From assembly GCA_008828725.1 (NCBI GenBank), contig MEHQ01001023.1, positions 143,341 to 207,340 on the forward strand: DNA of 64,000 nucleotides, given 5' to 3'. Positions 20,974 to 29,920 of the stretch are shown here, piece after piece. Within the stretch, counting starts at the first letter, position 1. Each line of letters begins with the position of its first letter. Origin of the DNA: Saccharina japonica. Lineage: Eukaryota; Sar; Phaeophyceae; Laminariales; Laminariaceae. The notes beneath the pieces are model-generated. The model was not told where the DNA came from. It was given only the letters and a program-made list of their open reading frames with translations, and ran no database searches. Made by a program: the position numbers and the translations under genes.

Positions 20974-23900
20974 GTATGTCTTTTGTGCGCGCGCGTCCGG
21001 ACGCGACTCGTGCAGATGGTACTTCAGGGAGGTGGGAAGGATCGACTTGGGAAGGGGGGGGGGGGTGTACTTCATATTCACGCACGGCCGTAGTCGTATG
21101 ACCGTAGACCCTCGCATCCCTACAATGCCGGGACGGAGCGCGTCTGATTTTTCGCCGACCAGGCAGACATTGCTTGCACCAAGTGTGAAGAGCAATGAGG
21201 TATTGGGCGAGTCGCATGGAGGGTGAGCTGCAACCTGCTAAGAACCGCCGGGGGAGGGAGGAGCATGTTTTGAGTACTCCGAGCTACTTAAAGCAGTTGT
21301 GTCGTGTACGCCCTCCTCCAGGAGGCAGAGAGGCCAGCTGGTGTCAACCCCCTTGACTATTGATACGAACATCTTTGGAGACAAAACCTAGTTGGAATTG
21401 AGAGTTGGGACTTTTTTTTGCTGCGTTCCCTAACGCCGCTCACGTTGTCTAGCCTATTTTGCGCGCAAGATCGATACCTTTTCATTGTTATAAACCGCTC
21501 CCGAAGTTTCCGTTCCTACTCCGACGGTTGCTGGGCCCAGACGAGGCATTAACCGTACCCCCTTGACGATCATGCGCGGCGGTTGCCCTCGCCGTCTCCG
21601 CAGGATCTCCGGTCTCAGCTCCTTGCGCGCGCCTCCGGACGGGTGCTTGAGGTCGGCGTGGGCACGGGGCTTAACCTGCGGCACTACCCTCGGGATCGCG
21701 TGACTAGCATCGACGCGGTGGATCTGAGTCCGGGCATGCTGAGCCAGGTAACGCCGCCGCGCTCGGTCTCTCACAGCTCTTGTGTTTCTGCTGTCCGCCG
21801 TGATTTTCGTAATGCCCCCCCCCTTCATGTAATGTATGAACAAAAAAACGTAATGAGAGCCGAACTGTTGGAGGTGTCTCTATTAGGAGTAGGAACAGTG
21901 CTCCGTCTCGAAAGGGATGCGTGGCCAATGGTCAAAAGACTAAGGCAAGCAACAAGTGAGTACCCCCCCCGCCCCCCCCCCCGCTGGGGCAAGCAATACC
22001 TGCCTGGTCGGTGAGAACCCGACGTGTTCCGTCTCGGCATTGTAGTGATGAGGGGGTCTATGGTAATACGACCACGGCCATGCATGACATGCGGCTTACC
22101 CCCCCCCTCTTGTGTCACGTGTGAAGACGAGGGACGGGCGCCCTCCGCCACCCTTGAGCTTCGTTGCGTCTCTCGTCCTTGCTCGCTTGCTTGATCCCCA
22201 TGCCCCAGTCGGAACGGCTGTTATCGCTCAAAGGGAGGGCGATCGCGGTAAAAAGAAAACGCGGGCTGCATAGAGGTCTGCGCAGGTCGTTTTCAACAGA
22301 GTGCTTCATGCTTGCTGTAGGCCGTTGGCGCTCCTATAAATAAATAGGAGACGTGAGTGCAGAGATGGGCAGAACAGCCCCCCCCCCCCAAATATATGCA
22401 TTCGACGCTGTCATCCCTTATGCAAGAAAGCCCGCCTCACAAGCGGTTCTTGGAAGGATGCAGCTCACGCTTCATGCGACTCGCCGAACACCTCACGGCG
22501 CTTCCCGCTTGCAGTGTCTGCCTTGTATAGGTGAAAGAAAACCCGACGTGCTCCGTCCCGGCATTGTAGGGATGCGAGGGTCTATGGTCCTACGACTACG
22601 GCCATGCACGAAATCAGGACACCCCCCCCCCCCCCCCCCCCCTTGCGCGCTTTGTTTTTCGTCTGCGGACGCATCGATCAACCGAGGGAAGTCCCCCAGC
22701 ACTTCTTCTTGGGGTAACTTCATCTCTGGTCAACGACCAAGGTTATCGATTTCATTCACCGCCGCATAAATATCCCGCTCTGCTTCTTCCAAGTACCGTA
22801 GGGGTCCTCCCCGAAACGTGGGTACAGCAGTGCCATCGTAAATGGGGTTTCGTATTATTTGTGTTCGCGTGTACGGGACGGGAAGGGACGCGATTCCTTC
22901 GGCCGCCAGGTCGCCGGTGCGACGATCCGTGCACGTGGGCCGAAAGCCTGTGCGCCCCGTACACCGTCACCATGGGCGGGTAAACCTCGCGCTCAAGCGC
23001 AGCGGTTTTGCTTGGGTTTTGCACGCTCACGCTCGAGGATCCTCCTCGCGGGATCACCGTTAGTCCGAGACGGAATGGAACATCGCGCGACTGCCCAGAG
23101 CAACAGGGGCCTCTTGGGGGGCGGATGAGGAGACAAGCTAGCGTGTGCGGGTTACGGGTTTACCCGCTTCTTAGAGTGCCTCACTTGTACTTTGTTCGCA
23201 GCTTTATGGTTGAAAACTGCCTCTCGTTTCTCTCTGCACATGTGTGTGTTTTTTGTCGTTCTTGTTCCCTGTGGTGAATCTTAATCGCATGCCTTCGAAT
23301 TAGGCATTTTTTCCCCCGAAGGTTGTTTTTGCTTTCGAGAAATGTTTGTTCTTGTTGTTCAAAGTGCGGACATCAAATACACCACAAGCACCACCACCAC
23401 CACCAACACCAATGTCATCGCCACCATAATCACGAACGCCAACACCGACACCTTCACCACCAACACGATCACCACCACAACCACTGCCACCGCTGTCACC
23501 AACACCAACACCAACACAGCCACCACCACCTTCCTAGTCACCACAACCAACAACCACCGCCACTACACCATCACCGCCACCACCAACACCACCATCAACA
23601 ACACCAACACCCGCACCACCAGCACCAACACCGCTACGACCACCACCGACACCAACACCAACCCACTACCATCACTGCCAACACCACAACACCAACACAA
23701 ACCCACCACCACCACCACCAACACCAACACTAACCCACCACCACCACCACCACCACCATCACCACCACCAGAACAAACAAAAGCCGTTGCCTCAGCGGTA
23801 GAAATCACGATAATGGCGACCTCACAAGACAAATAACAATGGCAAAATCTGCCGCCGAACAAAACCTTATCAAACGCGTGACACAGGCATCGGCGAGGAG

Positions 23901-26236
23901 TGGGTCCCTGGGCATGGGCGGGCTGGTCCGGCTGCAGCAGATGGACGTCGAGGACCTCAAGTTCCTGTCGGGGACATTCGACACGGTGATTGACACGTTT
24001 TCTCTGTGCGTCTTCTCCGACCCGGTGGGTGCTTTTTTTCCCCACACAGTGTCACCGTGTGTGTGTGTTTTCACATTAAAGCTTCCTTTCTACCCGTCGA
24101 CATCCAGCACACCCAGTGTCCGTGCCGATTCTTCATCCTAAAAAGGTACCAGTTCTGTGGTCATAAAACTACGACACAGAGATACTGCGCTCAGTGCAGT
24201 AAGCAGAGCAGACAATGCAACGCCATATACGACAGGCAAGACCTACCCTGCTAGCAATCCAGGTGCATGCAAGAGAAAAAAAGAGAAAAAAAGCTGCTGA
24301 GTTCGCACAGAGAAGGCGGGGGGGGGGGGGGTGCTCGTATCGTTTTTTTGAAAGCGTTCGATTTTTTTCCAAAACGGGAAGGTTAAGGTTTGCCAAAAAT
24401 ACCGAATAAGGGGGGTGTTTTCGGAAAATGTCTGGTCGAGAGTCTTTCCGAAAATAGAATGTTTCGACTCTTGTTTGGCACCCTCCCTTACCGTTGTTAA
24501 GAGAAACAAAACGACGATAGCTCTTTTACGGTATATCATTTAGACTGCACTGTCTGTGAACAAAACAAGTATTATCTCAGTCTAATTTCAAGTAATTTGT
24601 CCCCCAAAATCGGGAGTCCGGTCAAGAGTGTAAAGTTTGTTTGCCGTTCACTCGTTTCAATCGGCGTGTTTTTTTTTAAATTTTTTTCTCGTGCTTGTTT
24701 TTTATCCCCTCCCTCCCTCCCTCCCTCCCTCCCTCCCTCCCTCCCTCCCCCATGCGCGCGAAAACAGTCGGCGGCGCTGCGCGAGATGGCGCGTGTCTGC
24801 AAGCCCACCGGAAGGGTGCTGCTCCTCGAGAACAGGCGAGAACCCTTTTTATCAAGAGCGGCGGCGAAGCAGGCCGACATAGCTGCAAACAACCATTCCT
24901 TGGGCTGTGCGCGCGTTTCTAGTGGCCCGTTTCGTTTTGTTTATCTACATACGCTACAAACTCGTACGTATACACAGGCAGCGCACAACACTTTTTTTGT
25001 TTTTGCCGCTGCTCGATCGGACCTTACAAGGGAGCTGAGCCTACTATTTGTGCACCAAGAAGGCCATATTTATCGGGGAAATAGAGCCACTTCTTTTCGA
25101 CTCTTGATTTGACCCCCCCCACGGCCTCAGAAGGGCAGAACTCACAAGTACTGGGGGATAAGAGACATCCACGTCACGCGCGAACGCGCGACGCTTGCGA
25201 TAGATAGAATGGTCCGGCTTTCATTCTTGAGTTGCAACATTGTTCATTGTGTACTTAAATTGTTCATCGGATGTACAGCACTTTTATTTTCCTCCAAAAG
25301 TCAATATTTGAGTGACGTATTCTGTCTACCTCACTTAGGGCCCATATTAACGAGTACAAAATAAATTCAATTTGTGAAAAAATAAAATTCAAATACGCTT
25401 TTCATTGGTCAACACACGCACCAGCACCAAAGATTAGGAACTTGGGGTATAATCTTGGGTGGTGGTGCGGGTCCTGACCAATGAAGAGCGGATTTGACTT
25501 ATTTTTTTTCCCAATTGAATTTTTTTTTTCATCGTTAAAACGGGCCCTTACTATTAGTACACCAGAGCTCAAGAAAAATCCATTTTTTTCAACTTACTAT
25601 TAGTATGGAGCCCCTATAAAGGAAGGAGCCTCAGAAAACGTACTGTACGCAGGTGCACCTCTACTGCACCTCTACCTTACGATAGCATGCGTCTGAAAAA
25701 ACCTCAGAATTTTTAAGCGCAGCCCTGCCGTGGCATGCGTCTGCGCACTAGGAGCGGTCGAGGTGGTGTCAAGTCAGCCGTGTCTTGTCATAAAAAAAAT
25801 CCCGGTTACCGATGATGACGATGGTGATGAAGATCGTTCACGCGCCGCATGCCACCCAGCCACGCCTCCCGCCCTTGCCACCCCCCTTCCCCCTCCGCCC
25901 CCCCCCGCCGCTCCCAATTCAAAAGCCCCCTCCATATAATTAATAGGTTGGGTTGGCGTCGGTTGGCAACGACGCTGTAAAACAGGCCACTCGCTGCGTC
26001 CCCCCGCCCCAACCCTCGCTCTAACACGAAACCTCGACAGCAAGAGCGGGTTCGGTCCGCTTGCCGCGTATCAGGACCTGACGGCCTCTTACCTCGCCGA
26101 TAGGGGCGGCGCGAAGGGGTGCTTCTGGAACCAAGACGTGGAGGCGTTAGCGAGGGGAGCGGGGTTGAGGGTCGAGCGCTCTTCGCCCGCCCTTCCGGGG
26201 GGTCTGTTCCGCACGCTCGAGTGCGTTCCGGCGTAG
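20186..26236 (+). CDS. class I SAM-dependent methyltransferase, OMS1/METTL7-like, five exons
   Basis: Transfers methyl from S-adenosylmethionine; the substrate of this branch is not established. Yeast Oms1 is mitochondrial. Exons: about 20186-20973, 21604-21747, 23887-24024, 24768-24835, 26041-26236; phases agree at every junction. Motif I is [16 protein letters not shown], motif [13 protein letters not shown], then [33 protein letters not shown], and the family tail AYQDLTASY and [17 protein letters not shown]. Exon 1 encodes a hydrophobic, Arg-rich, then Ala/Gly-rich N-terminus that could be an organelle signal plus anchor. No ATG lies in the frame of exon 1 after 20272. The ATG at 20186 fits only if one base is missing near 20224. 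The last intron is GC-AG. Confidence 0.88.
21064..21249 (-). repeat. dispersed repeat R1, copy 3
   Basis: Reverse copy in methyltransferase intron 1, adjoining an 11-base G-run: TGACCGTAGACCCTCGCATC, AATGCCGGGACGGAGC, GGGCGAGTCGCATGGAGGGT. Confidence 0.8.
21604..21747 (+). CDS. methyltransferase exon 2 (SAM-binding motif)
   Basis: 144 nt, phase 0 to phase 0, acceptor TCTCCGCAG and donor GTAACG. Encodes the glycine-rich SAM loop EVGVGTG and the acidic motif II VDLSPGM. Confidence 0.93.
21983..22110 (+). repeat. dispersed repeat R1, copy 4 (3' part)
   Basis: Starts at CAAGCAATACCTGCCTGGTC after a C-run and ends GGCCATGCATGACATGC before another. The 5' third is missing. In methyltransferase intron 2. 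Confidence 0.7.
22409..22642 (+). repeat. dispersed repeat R1, copy 5
   Basis: Nearly full: TTATGCAAGAAAGCCCGCCT, GCGGTTCTTGGAAGGATGCA, CTCCGTCCCGGCATTGTAGG, GGCCATGCACGAAATCAGG, then about 20 C. In methyltransferase intron 2. Confidence 0.8.
22643..22860 (-). pseudogene. unidentified coding remnant
   Basis: Minus strand reads [20 protein letters not shown] then [19 protein letters not shown], a stop, and [18 protein letters not shown]. The sequence is protein-like and hydrophilic, interrupted by a stop, inside methyltransferase intron 2 on the opposite strand. It is possibly part of a retroelement gag or another transposon protein; no family was recognised. Confidence 0.35.
23371..23790. 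repeat. ACC/AAC trinucleotide array
   Basis: About 420 bp of ACCACCAACACC variants. It gives His/Gln- or Thr/Asn-rich frames that I regard as artefacts. It lies about 100 bp upstream of exon 3. Confidence 0.9.
23887..24024 (+). CDS. methyltransferase exon 3
   Basis: 138 nt, phase 0, acceptor GACACAG and donor GTGGGT. Starts [12 protein letters not shown] and ends FSLCVFSDP. Covers the strand that positions the substrate pocket. Confidence 0.92.
24055..24290 (+). repeat. repeat CYS, copy 2
   Basis: Starts in a (GT)n tract 30 bp after the exon 3 donor and matches 17918-18170 with five single-base differences in the coding stretch. Three of these change residues (I/F, M/R, Y/C) and two are silent. 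The frame ends with the same TAG at 24252-24254. Confidence 0.75.
24574..24640. repeat. decayed piggyBac-like MITE fragment
   Basis: CTAATTTCAAGTAATTTGTC and CCCCAAAATCGGGAG match the core of the 7714 copy. Ends are lost. Confidence 0.45.
24705..24750 (+). repeat. CCCT array serving as polypyrimidine tract
   Basis: About ten CCCT units end 17 bases before the exon 4 acceptor, so the repeat supplies the pyrimidine tract of intron 3. Confidence 0.85.
24768..24835 (+). CDS. methyltransferase exon 4
   Basis: 68 nt, acceptor AAAACAG, encoding [15 protein letters not shown] and RVLLLEN plus two bases of a Ser codon. The next bases are GCGAGA; no GT is near. Confidence 0.9.
25269..25711 (-). repeat. 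composite TIR-3 copy
   Basis: Contains TIR-3 blocks (CACTTTTATTTTCCTCCAAA, ACTATTAGTATGGAGCCCC, GGTGCACCTCTAC, GATAGCATGCGTC) split by an unrelated block at about 25340-25545 whose ends GGGCCCATATTAACG and CGTTAAAACGGGCCC are inverted repeats. So it is an element inserted in an element. In methyltransferase intron 4. Confidence 0.6.
26041..26236 (+). CDS. methyltransferase exon 5
   Basis: 196 nt after acceptor CTCGACAG. The first C completes the Ser codon. Reads [13 protein letters not shown] through [12 protein letters not shown] to ECVPA and TAG at 26234-26236. Confidence 0.92.
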
Positions 26237-26325
26237 TGCAGTTGCCGCGCGTATTGGTAGGTGGGCGGCGCTCTTATTATTATTAGTGCAGTTGCCGTGG
26301 TAGTGCAGTTTTACTATAGGATGTT

Positions 26326-26440
26326 GTGTGCGTGCGTGCGTGCGTGCGTGCGTGCGTGTGTGTGTGTTTTTTAAATCTTGTGGCAGACGGGTACAAATCG
26401 AAGGTTGGTTGGTGCGTGTGTGTGTGTGTTTTTTATCCGC
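26326..26440. repeat. GCGT/GT microsatellite with a 60-bp duplication
   Basis: (GTGC)n then (GT)n, followed by GACGGGTACAAATCGAAGGTT; the GT-tract plus this block occurs twice. Lies just after the methyltransferase stop. Confidence 0.8.
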
Positions 26441-26555
26441 TGGGAGACGGGTACAAATCGAAGGTTCGAAACCGCACAACTTTTACTTGTACGTGTGTGT
26501 GTCAGAGTGTTTTAACCTTTAAGGCGGTCGTAGAACACAACACGTTGCTTGCTAC

Positions 26556-26943
26556 GCATGCTGCGGTAGAGGTGCACACCATGTTACAAGAGGTTTCTGA
26601 GGGTGTTTTGTTCACTTGAGGAGCAGCTCCATACTAATAGTAAGTCTAAAACTGAGTTTTGGTGGAAAACATGAGTGCTACGTACGTAGCAGATGAGCAA
26701 TCCCACATGGTCTCATAACCCATTCAGAGCCGAAAAAAAAGCCCACACTAATTCCAAGTAGTTTTTCCCCAAGATTCGTGGGACCAGTTCTTAAGGGGTT
26801 AAGTAAACGGTGAGAGCAAAAAAAAAATCAACACAAGAATGAAAAACCGGACGAGTTTAGGTTAATTAGCCCAAATCGTTCAGAAAAAAAAAACAGCCAA
26901 AAAGTGCTACCTAGATATCGTAGCACGCGTCTTAGTCGTTTCG
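26556..26943 (+). mobile_element. TIR-3 element with nested MITE
   Basis: Left end GCGGTAGAGGTGCAC, right end inverted GACGCGTGCTACGATATC. Internal blocks TTGAGGAGCAGCTCCATACT and AATAGTAAGTC are family features. A piggyBac-like MITE sits inside at 26719-26798. Confidence 0.7.
26719..26798. mobile_element. piggyBac-like MITE nested in TIR-3
   Basis: 80 bp from CCCATTCAGAGCCGAAA to ACCAGTTCTTAAGGGG, right flank TTAA, left flank ATAA (one change). It splits a TIR-3 copy and so inserted later. Confidence 0.75.
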
Positions 26944-27191
26944 TGATTAGCTTTGTGTGTGTCTATTTATTGCTGTAGGTTTGCTTTTCTGGCGACGAAG
27001 GAAAAAGGGGGAACACCCCTAGAAAACAGCACCAGACACGGCACGTTGCTGGACGGGAGGACGCAGGGGGAGAGCGATGGCATATAGTTACCGCTTCCTT
27101 CTCCTTTTGATTCGCGTGCGGTAGACACATACATATATAGAGCGAAGCCGTCCCCTCTTTTTTTTTTTTTTTTTTTTTTGGGTTTTGGAAG

Positions 27192-27215
27192 NNNNNNNNN
27201 NNNNNNNNNNNNNNN
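27192..27215. other. assembly gap
   Basis: 24 N between a T-run and a G-rich tract. True length unknown. A single N also occurs at 29223. Confidence 0.99.
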
Positions 27216-27261
27216 GGGGCCGCGGGGGGGGTACTCTTTTGTCGCTTACCTTAGTAATTTG

Positions 27262-27516
27262 GAGCAATCCCACGGTAGGGGTACCACTTTTAGGCTCAAC
27301 ATTTTCTGACCGGTTGTGCTTCTCACGTGAGTAACCACCGGGGATACTATTATTATTGTACTAGGGTGTATTTGTTTTTGGACTACCGCATTGGAAGCTT
27401 TGGTCGGATTGCGCGAACAAATGTTTCCGAAGTCAGTCAAGCTTCGGGTGATATATTAAGCTCCTCATGCGAGGAGCTCAGAAAATTATGCTTGCGCCGC
27501 TACCGTGGGATGACTC
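27262..27516. mobile_element. MITE with 4-bp target duplication (GAG-ended, Sola-like)
   Basis: 255 bp with ends GAGCAATCCCACGGTAGGGG and, inverted, GAGTCATCCCACGGTAGCGG, flanked by TTTG on both sides. Relatives are at 38468 and 54151. Near the right end is the palindrome AGCTCCTCATGCGAGGAGCT. GAG ends and a 4-bp duplication are described for Sola transposons; no transposase is present. Confidence 0.75.
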
Positions 27517-27839
27517 TTTGGCCATTTGACCACGCATCCCTTTCGAGACGGAGCGGGCGAGGGTGGGGCGGGGCTTGGGATGACACGTTGTTCTCATTCT
27601 TGCTGCTTTCGTTCCTCTTGAGCCTTTAGGAAGGGAGGGAGGGGGGGAGGGAGGCGGGTACCACACATACATGATCGGCTTGTGTGCGTTTTATTCACAC
27701 GGGCGGGCGGACGCACCTGGCGTTTTTTTTGTTTTGCTGAAACTTCTTGTGCGCCTGACTGAAGCTCCGCTCTGTGAGGGGGGGGGGGGGGGGGCCTTTG
27801 GGGGGGGGGAGGGGCGGGCTTGTGCGCTGTATAGCGTGC

Positions 27840-28012
27840 AAGAATATTTTTGCCTACTATTATTCCTTTGACAAGAAATATTTTGCTTGCTATTATCCCT
27901 TTGACAAGGAAGGTTTTGATTGCTAGTGTTCCTTTGACAATCATATTTTGCTCGCTATTATTCCTTCGACAATCACATATTTTTCTTTGCTATTATTCCT
28001 TTGAAAGGAAAT
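27840..28012. repeat. 31-bp tandem repeat
   Basis: About five copies of TATTTTGCTTGCTATTATTC plus CTTTGACAA, decaying towards the right. It follows a G-rich tract (27780-27822). Confidence 0.8.
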
Positions 28013-28130
28013 TACGCACGAACAACAACATTGAAAACATGGCGATTCCTCTTTTTCTTGTATATACATGCTCGCCGCATTCGCATCTTGACCACCCAAA
28101 AATGAATGTCTATATAGATCCCCCCACACC

Positions 28131-28199
28131 CAAGGTATTCCACATCCTCGATATTAGGCCGGTACACGCCAGAGGGCTTGCAGACTGACTGCACAGTCC
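28131..28199 (-). other. possible isolated exon
   Basis: Minus strand reads TVQSVCKPSGVYRPNIEDVE between an AG acceptor (GCCCAAG) and a GTGTGG donor. Protein-like but no family, no partner exon. It could belong to the sulfotransferase locus downstream or to an unseen gene. Confidence 0.25.
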
Positions 28200-28427
28200 T
28201 TGGGCTATCGAAAAGTGTAGTGGAAAAACAGAACACAACGCCATACCTGGAACGTTTTTTTGCCTACGACACGACTGCTGCGACCCCCCCCCCCCCCCCG
28301 GCAAGACTAGCGGGTTAAAACGCCCAACGACCCATCCAAAATCACGATGTGGAAGCCTGTTCGGTGCCTCGTGGGCAGAAGACAGGCTGCACGCCTTTTT
28401 AACGGCGACGGCCAACGCAACTACATA

Positions 28428-28600
28428 CATTGGGTACCCCGACTTAAGAGATAATAGTACAGTTAAGAGAGACCCAATCGGTTGGACCCGCCTACACTAA
28501 ACCCATGTGTTTCCCACTGTGGATAAGAGAGAAAGCTAGTTAAGAGAGCTGTTCTTGGCCTGGGCCACACCTAGAGTCTCTTAAATCGGGGAACCCACTG
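28428..28600. mobile_element. TA-flanked MITE, family C (best copy)
   Basis: 173 bp between TA dinucleotides. Ends CATTGGGTACCCCGACTTAA and, inverted, CAGTGGGTTCCCCGATTTAA. The CAGTG start and TA target are typical of pogo/Tc1-mariner elements. Confidence 0.85.
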
Positions 28601-29449
28601 TATATACATATCATATTAGGTATCATAAACAAATACGTATTGTGCGAAACGTAAAATCCGTGGTACGCACGATAAATATATCCCATACAGCTTGAAAATA
28701 TAACTGGTATGAGGTGCAACGAAACCCTCTATCAGACCCCCGGAGGGAAATTGTCAGCATCTATGACGAAGAACCCAATACGAAGACCTGTGCATCTTTC
28801 TAAAACTGTAATACCAGGTAGTTTTTTTTTGTTTTTGTTTTTCCCGATTAATAGCACTGGCAAAGTTACGTGCAAACCCAGTTTTTAATTCTACTCTTCA
28901 CAGATAAACACACGCTGGCTGAATTCTACACCCTCGTATTATTACTAGCGTATCATTTGCCTTCCGACAATGTGCAGGGCATTATTCATTCAGAATGAAA
29001 AAGCTGACTTGTGTTCTCCTCATGCGGGATGTGTGTAAATCCTGCATGCAAAGATGAGTTTCGACGATATCCTCGATATCACAACTGTTTTCGTTTTGAA
29101 TTTTTATCAAATATATGCAAGGTGGTGAATCGGCGCTACGTTTACCGATATTTTAAACATCGATTTTCGGCGCCAGTAGTGAACACCCCGGAACTCACGA
29201 CACTCCGCGGGAAAGACCCCCCNCCTCCTCCGCTCCAACTCCACGACAAAACACGCTTGAGCACCCTTTACTATGTATGTAGTCTCTCGCGATTCTCGCA
29301 AGAACCACGTAGACAACCGACGCTTCCGAGGTCCCGGGTATACTATATATATATATATGTATACCTCCTGAAACAGGCAAACGAGCCTATAGCCCGTTAG
29401 GGGTGCGGCTAGGCTCGCTTACCTCCTACATATGTATGTACCTATACAC
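28601..29449. other. gene-free stretch
   Basis: AT-rich. TA repeats near 29345 and no recognisable family. The minus strand GAGGGTAGGTGTATAGG at 29443-29459 offers an alternative donor at the end of the sulfotransferase frame, so a further exon could lie here; none was identified. Confidence 0.4.
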
Positions 29450-29920
29450 CTACCCTCGCCCTTTCAAGCACGCCTCCAGCCTCTGCCGCCACGAGTCGAG
29501 ATCGTACCACCCAAACAAGCCGAAGTCCGAGCTGTACAGGCGACCGACCCTGTCAAGTATTCTCTGGTCGGCGTAGTACTCTGTCCACGCGCACGAACCG
29601 TCCGAGAACAGATCTCGAGCGCGGGGAGAGGCGGTCGTGGGAGAAGACGTTCGAGTGTCTTCCGCCGCCTCTCCACCGTGACCAGCGGTCTGTTCTCGTT
29701 CCACGGCCTCGTTCGGGAGACGATCTGCATCGTCTTGGTCCGCGTACACGTCGTGCCGCACGGCGCTCCCGTAGTCGAACTCCATGAAGGCGTGCTTGCC
29801 TTGGGGACCCCACCCAGACTCCCCGAAAGAGCGCCATATGTCGCCGGCCGTGTGAGGGGCATTTCTTGTCAAAGCACCAGTGGTTATAATTTCATCGAAG
29901 CGGTAGGATTTCCTCCGCAA
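29450..29920 (-). CDS. sulfotransferase C-terminal exon
   Basis: Reads TAGDIWRSFGESGWGPQGKH, then AWTEYYADQRILDRVGRLY and FGLFGWYDLDSWRQRLEACL, stop at 29452-29450. The 5' limit is unclear. The AG after ACA at about 29865 would be out of phase with the previous donor. Confidence 0.65.
   Translation of the reverse strand: MRRKSYRFDEIITTGALTRNAPHTAGDIWRSFGESGWGPQGKHAFMEFDYGSAVRHDVYADQDDADRLPNEAVEREQTAGHGGEAAEDTRTSSPTTASPRARDLFSDGSCAWTEYYADQRILDRVGRLYSSDFGLFGWYDLDSWRQRLEACLKGRG

Noticed and set aside
20272-21093. A bacterial-style gene starting TTG at 20272
   Set aside because: The reading continues open upstream and downstream of a clear GTATGT donor; it is exon 1 of the spliced methyltransferase.
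20245-21217. Minus-strand Pro/Arg/Thr-rich frames opposite methyltransferase exon 1
   Set aside because: GC-rich shadow of the coding strand with no motif.
23323-23836. Long His/Gln and Thr/Asn-rich frames
   Set aside because: Produced by the ACC/AAC array; no unique sequence, and they lie in an intron.
27240-27520. Exon next to the assembly gap
   Set aside because: The frames there fall within the GAG-ended MITE found at two other places.
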